This document shows, piece by piece, positions 8,467 to 25,385 of a stretch of DNA of 64,000 nt (its first letter is position 1; each line of letters starts with the position of its first letter). The position numbers and the translations under genes were made by a program. This stretch comes from Bacteroidales bacterium (GTDB lineage Bacteria > Bacteroidota > Bacteroidia > Bacteroidales > UBA932): contig JAFPWG010000006.1 of NCBI GenBank assembly GCA_017395045.1, positions 37,467 through 101,466 of the forward strand, written 5' to 3'. Below the pieces are notes generated by a model. That model had not been told where the DNA came from and made no database searches. It saw nothing but the letters and a program-made list of their open reading frames with translations.

Positions 8467-9074
8467 ACTGCCGAGGCCTCCTCTTCCTCTGCCGCGTGGC
8501 GTTCCTTGACGATTTTCTGGGAGGCCTTGGAGAGGTTCTCCTCGTCCTCCATGTAACGCTTGATCTTGCGGATGGCTTCCTGGTAACCCGGGATCTGTAC
8601 CTTCTCGTACAGGTTCACCTTCTGGGTGGTCTTCTTCCGCTGGTAGTCCAGGATGCGGGCCTTTTCCCGGTACACCTCCGACTCGATCCCGAGCCGGGAG
8701 ATCTCCTTCAGGATGGCCACGCCGTCGGCGTACCAGGCGGGCTTGACGAAGGCGTTGAACGGGCGGATCTCATAGTGGATCTCGCCCAGCCCCGGCGTCT
8801 TTACGCCCGCGACCTTCACCGTATGCAGGTCCACGTCCGTGATGGCCACCAGGCCCGGGTCGAACTCGTTCCACAGGGCCGCGAGATAGTCGTACCGCTC
8901 CAGCGCCGTGCTCAGGGCGGCGTTCAGCCGGTCGCTCTCCTCCTTGGCCTTCCGCACCTCCAGGCGCAGGGCGCTCTCCTTGTTCTGAAGCGTGGGGAGC
9001 GCTTTCTGCCGCACCTTGAGCTGCTTTCCGAGCTCGTTCAGCGAAGTTTTATTGTATTGGAACTTGACAGCCAT
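8463..9074 (-). CDS. ntpD: V-type ATPase subunit D (central rotor stalk)
   Basis: A 203-residue, almost wholly helical protein. It begins MAVKFQYNKTSLNELGKQL and has long coiled-coil segments at both ends (LQNKESALRLEVRKA; RIRKIKRYMEDEE-like tail), as in the V/A-type D subunit that turns inside the A3B3 head. The mid part (about 75-125) is the globular hairpin. It lies 3 nt after ntpB and overlaps ntpI by 4 nt. Confidence 0.93.
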   Translation of the reverse strand: MAVKFQYNKTSLNELGKQLKVRQKALPTLQNKESALRLEVRKAKEESDRLNAALSTALERYDYLAALWNEFDPGLVAITDVDLHTVKVAGVKTPGLGEIHYEIRPFNAFVKPAWYADGVAILKEISRLGIESEVYREKARILDYQRKKTTQKVNLYEKVQIPGYQEAIRKIKRYMEDEENLSKASQKIVKERHAAEEEEASAV

Positions 9075-9077
9075 ACA

Positions 9078-10397
9078 TTAAGCCTTCCAGTATTTGTCCA
9101 CGAGGGCCTGCTTGATGCCGGTCTCGGCCGGGGAGAAGTACTTCGCGAAGAGCTTCCAGGCGGTGTCCAGCATCTCGGTGATGGTGATGTTCACGTCGAT
9201 GGCGAGGAGTTCGCGGGCGTAGTCCTTCGCGTAGGCGAGGCAGCGGACGTCGTAGTCCGACAGGTCGAAACCGTTTTCCAGCTTGGTCTTCGCATTCTGC
9301 GCGTCGGCATACAGCCGGACGGAGGCGTTCATGACCTGGGAGTGGTCCTCCCGCGTTTTCTTGTTCTGAACGAGCTGTTTGAGTCGGGACAGGGAGCGGA
9401 ACGGGTCGATGATGACCTTGCCGGTGTCGGTATCGGCACGGAGGAACAGCTGTCCTTCCGTGATGTAGCCGGTGTTGTCCGGGATGGCGTGGGTGATGTC
9501 ACCGTCGTTCAGGGTGGTCACCGCGATGATGGTGATGGAGCCTTCGGTCGGGAGCTGCACGGCCTTCTCGTAGATCTTCGCGAGGTCGGAATACAGGGAG
9601 CCCGGCATGGAGTCCTTGGACGGGATCTGGTCCATTCGGTTGGACACGATGGAGAGGGCGTCGGCGTACAGGGTCATGTCGGTCAGGAGCACCAGAACCT
9701 TCTCGTTCTTGTCCACGGCGAAGTATTCGGCGGCGGTCAGGGCCATGTCCGGCACCAGGAGCCGCTCCACCGGGGGATTCTCGGTCGTGTTGATGAAGCA
9801 GATGATCTTGTCCAGGGCACCCGCGGCCTCGAAGGAGTTCTTGAAGAACAGGTAGTCGTCGTTGGAGAGGCCCATGCCGCCGAGGATGATCTTGTCCACG
9901 TCGGCGCGGAGGGCCACGTCGGCCATCACCTGGTTATAGGGCTGGTCCGGGTCCGCGAAGAACGGGATCTTCTGGCCGGAAACGAGGGTGTTGTTCAGGT
10001 CGATGCCGGCGATGCCGGTGGGGATGAGCTGCGAGGGCTGGCGGCGCTTGTACGGATTCACGGAAGGGCCGCCGATCTGGCGCTCCTCGCCGTCGATCTC
10101 GGGGCCGCCGTCCAGCGGGTGTCCATAGGCGTCGAAGAAACGGCCGGCGAGCTGGTCGGAGACCTTGAGCACGGGCGGTTCGCCGAGGAAGACGACTTCG
10201 GCATCGGTCGGGATGCCTTCGGTGCCGGAGAAGATCTGGAGGGTCACGAGGTCGCCCTTGGTGCGCACGACCTGGGCAAGCTTTCCGGCCACCACGGCCA
10301 GTTCATCGTTGGAAACGCCCTTGGCGCGGAGGGAGACCGTCGCCTTGGTGATGCCTTCCAGCTGGGTATAGACTCTTTGGTATGCTTTGTTTGCCAT
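9078..10397 (-). CDS. ntpB: V-type ATPase subunit B (non-catalytic)
   Basis: A 439-residue member of the non-catalytic B family. An N-terminal beta barrel is followed by the nucleotide-fold segment (IPFFADPDQPYNQVMADV, VLVLLTDMTLYADAL, DQIPSKDSMPGSLYSDLAK) and a C-terminal helical bundle. As expected for B, there is no Walker A loop. It alternates with subunit A in the head. It begins four bases after the ntpA stop. Confidence 0.95.
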   Translation of the reverse strand: MANKAYQRVYTQLEGITKATVSLRAKGVSNDELAVVAGKLAQVVRTKGDLVTLQIFSGTEGIPTDAEVVFLGEPPVLKVSDQLAGRFFDAYGHPLDGGPEIDGEERQIGGPSVNPYKRRQPSQLIPTGIAGIDLNNTLVSGQKIPFFADPDQPYNQVMADVALRADVDKIILGGMGLSNDDYLFFKNSFEAAGALDKIICFINTTENPPVERLLVPDMALTAAEYFAVDKNEKVLVLLTDMTLYADALSIVSNRMDQIPSKDSMPGSLYSDLAKIYEKAVQLPTEGSITIIAVTTLNDGDITHAIPDNTGYITEGQLFLRADTDTGKVIIDPFRSLSRLKQLVQNKKTREDHSQVMNASVRLYADAQNAKTKLENGFDLSDYDVRCLAYAKDYARELLAIDVNITITEMLDTAWKLFAKYFSPAETGIKQALVDKYWKA

Positions 10398-10401
10398 GGA
10401 C

Positions 10402-12144
10402 TTATGCGATCATTTGGTTGACGGTTTCCTGATAGGCGTAGAAGTCTTCGCCCTTGAAGGGAGAATAGTTCATCTGGCGGAGGACATTGATCAGGTCCTT
10501 GAACCAGGAACGGCATTTTTCGAAATCCTCGAACTCGAACTCCTTGTCGCAGATGCCCAGCACCAGGTCCAGCATGTAGCGCTGGCGCTCGATGGGGCAC
10601 AGGGCGTCGATGGCGTCGAAGGCGTCCTGCTGGAGGATGACGAAATCGACCAGCTCGGACTTCCAGAAGTTCACGTGATAGCTCATCGGCACGCCGTCGT
10701 CGCCGAGGATGTTGATCTGCTCGCTGGCTTCCTTGCCGCGGCGGATGAGGTTCTTGGCGGTCTTGACCCTGGCCACCCAGCCGGGTTCCACGGTCTCGTC
10801 CAGATAGGCTTCGATTTCGGGATAGTCCAGGTACTTGGAATAGGAATCCAGCGGGGAGACGGCCGGATAGCGCTTCTGGTCGGCCCGGTTCTGTTCCAGG
10901 GCGTAGAAGCAGCGGGCGGCCTTCTTGGTGGATTCGGTCACGGGCTCCTTCAGGTTACCGCCGGCCGGGGACACCGTTCCGATGAAGGTGACGGCGCCGG
11001 TCTGGCCGTTGTTCAGCACGACCATGCCCGCACGGGCGTAGAAGTTGGAGATGATAGCGGAAAGGTCCACCGGGAATGCGTCGGCGCCCGGGAGTTCCTC
11101 CATTCGGTTACTCATCTCACGGAGGGCCTGCGCCCAGCGGGAGGTGGAGTCGGCGAGGAGGAGGCACTTGAGGCCCATCGCGCGGTAGTACTCGCACAGG
11201 GTCATGGCCGTATAGACGGACGCCTCACGGGCGGCGACCGGCATGTTGGAGGTGTTGCAGATGATGGTGGTGCGTTCCATCAGGTGGCGTCCGGTGTGCG
11301 GGTCGATGAGTTCGGGGAACTCGGTGAAGATTTCCACGACCTCGTTCGCACGCTCGCCGCAGGCCGCCATCACGATCACGTCGGCGTCGCCCTGCTTGGC
11401 GATGGCGTGCTGGAGCACGGTCTTTCCGCAGCCGAAAGGCCCCGGGATGAAGCCCGTGCCGCCTTCGGCGATGGGGTTCAGGGTATCGATCACGCGGACG
11501 CCCGTTTCCATGATCCGGTTCGGACGCGGTTTCTCTTTGTAACCCTTGATGGCCACCTTGACGGGCCATTTCTGGGTCATCGTCACGTTCACGTCCTCTC
11601 CGTCGGCGTTCGTCAGGACCGCGACGACCGTGTCCACGTTGTACTGTCCGGCGGGAACGATGGATTTCACGGTGAATTCACCCTGGAAGGCGAACGGGAC
11701 CATGATCTTGTGGGGCAGCCAGCCCTCCTTGACCTCTCCCAGCCAGTCGGCGGCGATGACCTTGTCTCCGGGCTTCGCGATGGGCGTGAAGTCCCAGAGT
11801 TTCTCGCGGTCCAGCGGGTCGGTGTATTCGCCCCGCTTCAGGAATACGTCCTCCATCGTGGTGAGGTCGTTCTGAAGACCGTCGTACACGCTGGAAAGCA
11901 GGCCCGGCCCCAGGGTGACCTCGAGCATCCTGCCTTCGAATTCCACCTTGTCGCCGTTGCGGAGGCCGCGCGTGCTCTCGAACACCTGCACGGAGGCGGA
12001 CTTTCCGTTCACCTTGATGACCTCGGCCATCATTTTCACGCCCGCGAGGTCGATGTAGCAGATCTCATTTTCCGCTACCGGCCCGTCTACCAGCACGGTA
12101 ACCAGGTTCGATACGATCCCCGTAACAATACCTGTCGTTTTCAT
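10402..12144 (-). CDS. ntpA: V-type ATPase catalytic subunit A
   Basis: A 580-residue catalytic subunit. It has an N-terminal beta barrel, the A-type non-homologous insertion (about 110-190), the Walker A loop GPFGCGKT, the catalytic GER Glu (AACGERANEVVEIF) and LLLADSTSRWAQALRE. All elements for ATP hydrolysis or synthesis are intact. I start it at MKTTG (12144); an upstream in-frame ATG at 12210 lies inside the DUF2764 gene and is unlikely. It lies 19 nt after DUF2764. Confidence 0.96.
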   Translation of the reverse strand: MKTTGIVTGIVSNLVTVLVDGPVAENEICYIDLAGVKMMAEVIKVNGKSASVQVFESTRGLRNGDKVEFEGRMLEVTLGPGLLSSVYDGLQNDLTTMEDVFLKRGEYTDPLDREKLWDFTPIAKPGDKVIAADWLGEVKEGWLPHKIMVPFAFQGEFTVKSIVPAGQYNVDTVVAVLTNADGEDVNVTMTQKWPVKVAIKGYKEKPRPNRIMETGVRVIDTLNPIAEGGTGFIPGPFGCGKTVLQHAIAKQGDADVIVMAACGERANEVVEIFTEFPELIDPHTGRHLMERTTIICNTSNMPVAAREASVYTAMTLCEYYRAMGLKCLLLADSTSRWAQALREMSNRMEELPGADAFPVDLSAIISNFYARAGMVVLNNGQTGAVTFIGTVSPAGGNLKEPVTESTKKAARCFYALEQNRADQKRYPAVSPLDSYSKYLDYPEIEAYLDETVEPGWVARVKTAKNLIRRGKEASEQINILGDDGVPMSYHVNFWKSELVDFVILQQDAFDAIDALCPIERQRYMLDLVLGICDKEFEFEDFEKCRSWFKDLINVLRQMNYSPFKGEDFYAYQETVNQMIA

Positions 12145-12163
12145 TCGTTGTATCTTTAATTGT

Positions 12164-12808
12164 TTATTGTTCAGTGTATTTGACTCCCTTGAAAGTACCG
12201 CGAACCTCACCGATGAGGCGGTGGAACCGCTCGCGCCCTACTTCCTCGTCCAGGGCGAGCCACCGGTTCACGATACTCAGCTTGACGACGTAGGCGAGCA
12301 CGGCCTCGAGGTCGAAGTAGTGGAAGGTGGCCAGGCGGTCCGCCTTCTCCCAGACCAGGTCGTCGATGCCCTTTTCGCGGGAGAGGAGGTCGTTCCCCTC
12401 CAGGACGGTCCGGACCTTGGCCTCTTCCTCGAACTCGCCGCCGGTGAAGCGGTACCCGTCGATGTCCGCATCCGCGGCGTCGGGATCCTCGCCCGTGAGC
12501 ACGTCCATCTCCGCCGGACGGCCCAGCTGCGCATTGAGGTAGCGCACCTTCTCGTTCCGGAGGTTCAGGTCGAACCGGAAGTACTCCCGGATGAACCGGT
12601 TGCGGTGGCGGAGGGCCTTCGCGTAGAAGTTCGCGTTCAGTCCCTCTCCCTTGAGTCCTTTCAGGAGAAACTCCACGGTCTCGTAGTCCCGGTCGTCCAA
12701 GTCCCGCTTGATTTCGGCGATGACCGAGTTGAACCCGGCGTGGCCCGTGTACTTGAAATCAGCGGTCAGGAAGGGGAGCGAGGCGATGATGTACTCGTAG
12801 TTGCTCAT
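12164..12808 (-). CDS. DUF2764 protein of the V-ATPase operon
   Basis: A 214-residue helical, acidic, soluble protein beginning MSNYEYIIASLPFL. It belongs to DUF2764, a family found in Bacteroidota V-type ATPase operons. It sits between E and A, the place held by subunit C in the Enterococcus operon, and no other C subunit is visible in the window. Subunit C is the socket joining the central stalk to the rotor ring, so this protein is a candidate functional replacement; that is inference from position and not from detectable similarity. It starts three bases after the ntpE stop. Confidence 0.85.
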   Translation of the reverse strand: MSNYEYIIASLPFLTADFKYTGHAGFNSVIAEIKRDLDDRDYETVEFLLKGLKGEGLNANFYAKALRHRNRFIREYFRFDLNLRNEKVRYLNAQLGRPAEMDVLTGEDPDAADADIDGYRFTGGEFEEEAKVRTVLEGNDLLSREKGIDDLVWEKADRLATFHYFDLEAVLAYVVKLSIVNRWLALDEEVGRERFHRLIGEVRGTFKGVKYTEQ

Positions 12809-12811
12809 CCT

Positions 12812-13414
12812 CTATCCGAACAGCAGTTTCTTCGTAACCGGGCGCAGGTAGCTGCCGATGAGCTCCTTGAACGTGTCGTCGGTCATGCTCAGGAAGTAGC
12901 CGCCGTCCTTGGGGCCGATCTTGAAGCCGCCGGCGACCTTCTTGGAGAAGGACGCTTCGACGCCCTTGCCCAGCAGCTTGCCCAGTTCGTTCTTCACGAA
13001 GGGTTCAAGCCCCTTCTTCAGGCTTTCGGGGAGGACGAGGGAGAGGTCGGCCGGCTCCTCGGCGGAGAATTTCTGCGCGACGGCGGTGATGATGCCCTTG
13101 AGGTACTCCTCGTTGGAGAGGGCTTTCTCCACGGTGGCGTCCACGGTCCGGGTGACGACGAGGTTCTCAATGTCGGCCCGGGTGGTCTGGAGGGACTGCT
13201 GGGCGGCCATCTTCACGTCGCCTTCCACCTTGACCTTGTAGTCTTCGGCTTCCTTGCGGGCCTTGGCGAGAATGGCCTCGGCCTCCTCCTGTGCTTTCTT
13301 CACGATCGCTTCGGCCTCGGCGCCCGCCTTGCGGAGCAGCGCTTCGCCTTCTTCCTTGCCCTTCGCGAGACCTTCGTCGTAGAGTCTCTGGGTGAGTTCC
13401 TGGAGTTTGTCCAT
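12812..13414 (-). CDS. ntpE: V-type ATPase subunit E (peripheral stalk)
   Basis: A 200-residue protein. The N-terminal half is one long charged helix with Ala/Glu/Lys repeats (AEAEAIVKKAQEEAEAI) and the C-terminal half is a compact domain with LVLPESLKKGLEPF. This is the stalk subunit E that holds the catalytic head still. No separate G/H stalk partner is in the operon. It is the first gene of the seven-gene unit, with a promoter 42 nt upstream of its ATG. Confidence 0.9.
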   Translation of the reverse strand: MDKLQELTQRLYDEGLAKGKEEGEALLRKAGAEAEAIVKKAQEEAEAILAKARKEAEDYKVKVEGDVKMAAQQSLQTTRADIENLVVTRTVDATVEKALSNEEYLKGIITAVAQKFSAEEPADLSLVLPESLKKGLEPFVKNELGKLLGKGVEASFSKKVAGGFKIGPKDGGYFLSMTDDTFKELIGSYLRPVTKKLLFG

Positions 13415-13455
13415 ATGGTTGTCGTTAATTGTTAATTCTAATCAGTGGCGTTCCG

Positions 13456-13463
13456 CAAATATA
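13456..13463 (-). promoter_or_regulatory. -7 promoter element of the V-ATPase operon
   Basis: The minus strand reads TATATTTG. The expected -33 region overlaps the stop codon of the Omp85-like gene, so that gene and the ATPase operon are packed tightly but probably start separately. Confidence 0.75.
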
Positions 13464-13480
13464 ATAAAATAATTGGATAA

Positions 13481-14751
13481 TCAGAACATATAAGTCGTTG
13501 CCATGGAAACCGTCAGGTCGGAGAGTTGCGGATGGAAGGCCTTGCCGACTTCCAGGGACAGGATGAAGTTCGTGTTCATGTGGATTTTCCCGCCGATGCC
13601 GGCGCTGCCGTGGATCCGCTCGGTGGCATCCTGCCAGAGCTGGTTGCCGTCCATGAGGGCTCCGAGTGCCCGGTGCTCTTCGGTGCGGTATCCGCGCGTG
13701 ATGGCGGCAACGTCGAAGAATGGATTGACCACAAGGTCGAAATGTTGCTTGAACAAATTGAACTGCAGGATTATGGCGCGAAGCTCGAAATTGCCCCAGG
13801 CATATCCGGCGGCCATCAGGCGGTTGTATCTGTACCCCCGGACAGTATAGCGGCTGCCCAAACCCTCGTATTCTTCGTACTGGTAGATGAGGTTGGAAAT
13901 CTCGTTCAGGTTGTACCAGGGCATCTCTCCGGCGAACTGGTGCTGGAGCCCCAGGTGGTAGGCGAAGGTAAGGCGCCCGAAGACGATGGGGACGTAGTGG
14001 CGGAAATGCCCCACCAGCTGTGCGTAGTGGTATTTCTTGTGGGAGAGGTCCGCATTCCCGTTGACATAGGCTTCCCAGTAGATGCCTTTGTTCGGAACCC
14101 ATTCCACGTCCCGGCTGTCATAGGTCAGGCCGATGCGCCCCTCCAGGCTGTTCCCGCCGCCGGCTTCATCCTCCCGGACGAGTCCTGCCGACAGGTAATC
14201 CCGGTACAGGGTCTGGGCGTTGTCGTAGTTCTTCAGGTCGAAGTCGTCGATCCGGATGTGGCGGAACACGGCCCCGGCCATCCAGTTCAGCCGTCCGGAA
14301 AGGGGCTTCTGGAAGGTGGCGGCGGCCCGGATGACCTGGCGATGGTCCGTATAGTACGCGGCCCGGGAGTCCTGGTTGAGGTCCAGTTCCGGGAAATAGG
14401 GCGAATGGAGACCGTTGAACCCGTAGAAATTGTTCATGGACGCATCGCGGTAGGTGAGCGAGCCCGTTACGCGGGCGCCGGGAACCAGGGTTTTCGAGTC
14501 GAACAACCCGTGCAGGTACCACGACCCCTTCGTAGCCCACGCCCCGCACACGGCGATATGGTGCTGGAAATTCGGATAATCCGTTCCGTCGCCATAATAG
14601 AAGAAATCGCAGAAACCGCCCAGGTTCAGTCCGATGTCGGAATTGTAGCTCACGTCCGGGAACGGTGTGAATACCCATCCGGTCTTCGCTTCCTCCTGCG
14701 CTCCTGCCGAGAGGGACACAAGGGCTGCAATGACTGCAACAAGTGTCTTTT

Positions 14752-14755
<4 letters not shown>
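13481..14755 (-). CDS. Omp85-like outer-membrane barrel without POTRA domains
   Basis: A 424-residue protein with a signal peptide (1-19, AGAQ), directly followed by beta strands. The motif SRYTVRGYRYNR near residue 310 is the VRGY element that marks the Omp85/TamA barrel (bacterial surface antigen family), and the chain ends in an aromatic residue (TTYMF), as outer-membrane barrels do. POTRA domains are missing, so it is unlikely to be BamA itself; it may be a lipid or small-molecule pore. Its ATG overlaps the ABC-F stop by four bases (ATGA). Confidence 0.75.
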
Positions 14756-18816
<4,061 letters not shown>

Positions 18817-18834
18817 AACAAGTCCGATTTACTC

Positions 18835-18869
18835 AAAAGAGGTCGTCCCTCCAGGCGGCCTCTTTTTTT
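18835..18869 (+). terminator. Intrinsic terminator of the GH10-CE1 gene
   Basis: AAAAGAGGTCG (18835-18845) pairs with CGGCCTCTTTT (18856-18866) around a ten-base loop, followed by further T. It is 18 nt past the stop. Confidence 0.9.
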
Positions 18870-19151
18870 GTGCGGTTACCGGGCCCCTCCCCCTATGCTT
18901 GTCCGGGGGTGGACAAGCCCCCGGACATCCCAATCCTCGCCGCCAAACAGCCGCACCATAGGCAAGGCTCTGGATGTTTCAAATGCCCTTTTGTGTGCGC
19001 GAAGTGCCCAAATCCGGCCTTGACGCACAAGAGGATGCCTTCCAGTGAACCAGATGTCAAGTCAATGTGCGGGTATTTGGCGAATGGGTACGAAGACGGG
19101 AGAAGCGGAGTCCTCCGGAAGGGTACTCCCTTCCTCCCTATTCATAAGTGA
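18870..19151 (+). other. 280-nt intergenic stretch with several hairpins, no gene recognised
   Basis: This GC-rich stretch lies between two convergent terminators. I see no credible ORF. It holds two mutually exclusive hairpins: GCTTGTCC/GGACAAGC (18897-18918) against GTCCGGGGG/CCCCCGGAC (18901-18925), and a perfect GGAAGGG/CCCTTCC stem with a four-base loop (19117-19134). It could be a decayed gene or a structured RNA; no promoter of the TAnnTTTG type is evident on either strand. The strand given is arbitrary. Confidence 0.4.
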
Positions 19152-19201
19152 CAAAAAGAATAGAGGATGACCTCAGTCGACTTGACCGAAGGTCATCCTC
19201 T
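19152..19201 (-). terminator. Intrinsic terminator of the GH3-CE1 operon
   Basis: On the minus strand a 12-bp stem (AGAGGATGACCT, 19201-19190, with AGGTCATCCTCT, 19173-19162) has a 16-base loop and is followed by ATTCTTTTTG. Confidence 0.85.
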
Positions 19202-19220
19202 TAAGGGAATGTCGGACAGA

Positions 19221-22719
<3,499 letters not shown>

Positions 22720-22752
22720 ATAGATGGGTTTACTAGGATTAGCGTCGGTGCA

Positions 22753-22760
22753 CAAAGATA
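22753..22760 (-). promoter_or_regulatory. -7 promoter element of the GH3-CE1 operon
   Basis: The minus strand reads TATCTTTG; the predicted leader is about 30 nt. Confidence 0.75.
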
Positions 22761-22850
22761 AGTAAAACCTTCCGATTCCGACAGGCACTCCCGTCCGAAT
22801 TGGCAATCCAGACAAACATTTTGCGAATCGTGCAAATATTTATGGGATCT

Positions 22851-25265
22851 CTATGAGAGGAACAGGTCCAACGTATGGTGGCCCGGTTCATAGGGGATGA
22901 AGACCTCTTTCCCTGCGACGGACGGATGGATGGTCAGTTCATAGACGGCGTCACGGAAGCGGCGCCGCACTTTGAACGGGCCGAAATTCTCCGGCAGGCA
23001 GGGTTTCACGAGCAGGCCGTCGTACTGCGGCCGGATTCCGAGCAGGAACTGCGTAACGGCATACCAGTTCCAGGCCGCCGTGCCGGTGAGCCAGCTGTTC
23101 TTGCCTTCTCCGGGCCGGAAGGCCTCCTTCCCGGCCACCATCTGGCAGTAGACATAGGGTTCGACCTTATGGAGTTCCTGGTCGCGGATGAAGGCGGGGG
23201 ATATCTTGCAATAATGGTCCCAGGCATCGTCGGCCCGGCCGGCCAGGGCCTCGCCGATGATGACCCAGGGATTGTTGTGGCAGAAGATGCCGGCGTTTTC
23301 CTTGTAACCCTGCGGGTAGGAGGAGATTTCACCGTATTCTATCCTGTAGCCCGTGAAAGCCGGGTAGTTGAGAACCAGGCCGTGCTCGCTGTCCAGCAGG
23401 CGCTTGGCTGAATCCAGTGCCTTGTCGCAGAGGCCTTCCTCCGCACCGATCCGGGCCATCGTGCACCAGCCCTGGCTTTCGATGAAGATCTTTGCCTCGT
23501 CGTTTTCAGCGGAACCGATCTTCCGGCCGAAATAGTCGTAGGCCCGGAGGAACCATCCGCCGTCCCAGCCGTAAAGCTTGACGGCCTTTTCCATGGACCC
23601 GACCGCTTCCCGGACGGCGTCCGAAGGCCGTCCGATGCGGTCCAGCAGTTCGGCGAAATCCTTCCCCTCCACGACGAAGAGGCCGGCGATCATCAGGGAT
23701 TCCGCCCGGCTCCCCTCCGTTTTGTTCTCGGTGGTCTGGAAGGAGTCGTCGGGATTGTCGGAGAAGCAGTTGAGGTTCAGGCAGTCGTTCCAGTCGGCCC
23801 GGCCGATGAGGGGCAGGCCGTGGGGCCCCAGGTTGTTTACGACATGGTCGAAACTGACCTGCAGGTGCTCCAGCAGGCTCTTCTCCGAGCCCGGCTCATT
23901 GTCGAACGGAACGGGCTCGTCCAGGATGGAGAAGTCGCCGGTTTCCTTCAGGTAGGCGATGGTGCCGAACAGGAGCCAGAGCGGATCGTCGTTGAAACCG
24001 CCGCCGATGTCGTTGTTTCCGCGGCGGGTGAGGGGCTGGTACTGGTGGTAGCAGCCGCCGTCGGGGAACTGGGTGGCGGCGATGTCCAGGATGCGCTGCC
24101 GGGCCCGGTCGGGGATCTGATGGACGAATCCCACGAGATCCTGGTTCGAGTCGCGGAAGCCCATGCCCCGGCCGATGCCGCTCTCGAAGAAACTGGCGCT
24201 TCGGCTCATGTTGAAGGTGACCATGCACTGGTACTGGTTCCAGATGTTCACCATGCGGTCCACTTCGGGCGTGCCGGACTCCACGGAGAACCGGCCCAGG
24301 ATGTCGTCCCAGTACCGGCCCAGTTCCGCAAAGGCGGCATCGGCCTTCTCCGGCGTGTCGAAGGCTTCCAGAAGTGCGTAAGCCCCCGATTTTTCAATGA
24401 TGGCGGAGCAGGAGTTCAGCTCCCTGCCGGTCGGTTCGATGAATTTCCGGTCCGGATCGTTCTCTACGTAGCCCAGGACAAAAACCAGCTCCTTCGTCTC
24501 GCCGGGAGCCAGTTCCAGGTCGATCTGGTGGACGGCCACCGGGCTCCAGCCGTGGGCCACGGAACCGCTGCAGGCACCGCTGAACACGCGCTCGGGGTGT
24601 TCAAATCCGTTGTATGTCCCGAGGAAGGTCTCCCGGTCCGTATCGAAGCCGTCCACCGGCACGTTGACGCCGTAGAAGGCATAGTGGTTCCGCCGCTCGC
24701 GGTATTCGGTCTTGTGATAGATGACGCTGCCTTCCACCTCCACCTCGCCGGTCGAGAGGTTCCGCTGGAAGTTCTCCATGTCCGTCTGGGCATTCCAGAG
24801 GCACCACTCTACGAAGGAAAACAGCTGGAACCTCTTCGTTGTCAGTCCGTTATTTGTCAATGACACCTTGTGTACCTCACAGCGTTTCCCCACGGGAACG
24901 AAGAAAAGCACGCTTGCGCGGAGGTGGTCCTTTTCACCCGTGATGCGCGTGTAGCCCATCCCATGCCTGCACTCCCAGGAGTCCAGCGGAGTCCGGCAGG
25001 GCTTCCAGCCCGGGTTCCAGACGCTGTTCCCGTCCTTGATATAAAAATAGCGGCCTCCGTTGTCCATCGGAACGCCATTGTACCGGTAGCGGAGGATGCG
25101 GCGGTACTTCGCATCCTTGCAGAAACAGTAACCGCCTCCCGTGCCGGAAACCAGGGAGAAGAAATCGTCGGTTCCCAGATAGTTGATCCAGGGGAAGGGC
25201 GTTGCGGGATCCGTGATCACGAACTCCCGGGCAGCATCGTGGAAATGGCCGTAAATCTTGTTCAT
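22851..25265 (-). CDS. GH94 cellobiose phosphorylase
   Basis: An 804-residue cytoplasmic GH94 enzyme (no signal peptide). The catalytic acid is Asp491 in RADWNDCLN, the motif of cellobiose phosphorylases; FRDSNQD and [21 protein letters not shown] line the active site. It converts cellobiose and phosphate to glucose 1-phosphate and glucose, saving ATP. Length and ends match the family. It is a single-gene unit, divergent from the second GH3 gene. A TATCTTTG element ends only five bases before the ATG, so the mRNA is probably leaderless. Specificity for cellobiose over other beta-glucosides is inferred from the motif. Confidence 0.93.
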   Translation of the reverse strand: MNKIYGHFHDAAREFVITDPATPFPWINYLGTDDFFSLVSGTGGGYCFCKDAKYRRILRYRYNGVPMDNGGRYFYIKDGNSVWNPGWKPCRTPLDSWECRHGMGYTRITGEKDHLRASVLFFVPVGKRCEVHKVSLTNNGLTTKRFQLFSFVEWCLWNAQTDMENFQRNLSTGEVEVEGSVIYHKTEYRERRNHYAFYGVNVPVDGFDTDRETFLGTYNGFEHPERVFSGACSGSVAHGWSPVAVHQIDLELAPGETKELVFVLGYVENDPDRKFIEPTGRELNSCSAIIEKSGAYALLEAFDTPEKADAAFAELGRYWDDILGRFSVESGTPEVDRMVNIWNQYQCMVTFNMSRSASFFESGIGRGMGFRDSNQDLVGFVHQIPDRARQRILDIAATQFPDGGCYHQYQPLTRRGNNDIGGGFNDDPLWLLFGTIAYLKETGDFSILDEPVPFDNEPGSEKSLLEHLQVSFDHVVNNLGPHGLPLIGRADWNDCLNLNCFSDNPDDSFQTTENKTEGSRAESLMIAGLFVVEGKDFAELLDRIGRPSDAVREAVGSMEKAVKLYGWDGGWFLRAYDYFGRKIGSAENDEAKIFIESQGWCTMARIGAEEGLCDKALDSAKRLLDSEHGLVLNYPAFTGYRIEYGEISSYPQGYKENAGIFCHNNPWVIIGEALAGRADDAWDHYCKISPAFIRDQELHKVEPYVYCQMVAGKEAFRPGEGKNSWLTGTAAWNWYAVTQFLLGIRPQYDGLLVKPCLPENFGPFKVRRRFRDAVYELTIHPSVAGKEVFIPYEPGHHTLDLFLS

Positions 25266-25270
25266 ATTGA

Positions 25271-25278
25271 CAAAGATA
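25271..25278 (-). promoter_or_regulatory. -7 promoter element of GH94, next to the start codon
   Basis: The minus strand reads TATCTTTG. Only five bases separate it from the ATG, so transcription should start at or within one or two bases of the start codon. Confidence 0.7.
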
Positions 25279-25344
25279 GTGAATCTGCACCGGAATCTGC
25301 AATTTTTTGTACAGACAGGAAAGGGGTAATCCGTTTGGAATCCT

Positions 25345-25352
25345 TATCTTTG
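25345..25352 (+). promoter_or_regulatory. -7 promoter element of the GH3-lpdA unit
   Basis: TATCTTTG lies 33 nt before the ATG at 25386; TTTGG at 25334-25338 may belong to the upstream element, though it is closer than usual. Confidence 0.7.
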
Positions 25353-25385
25353 TGTCGCTGAAAACTGCTAACCAAAAATACTGTT

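Noticed and set aside
10402-12210. An ntpA start at 12210
   Set aside because: The extra 22 residues lie within the DUF2764 gene and do not resemble subunit A, which starts at MKTTG.
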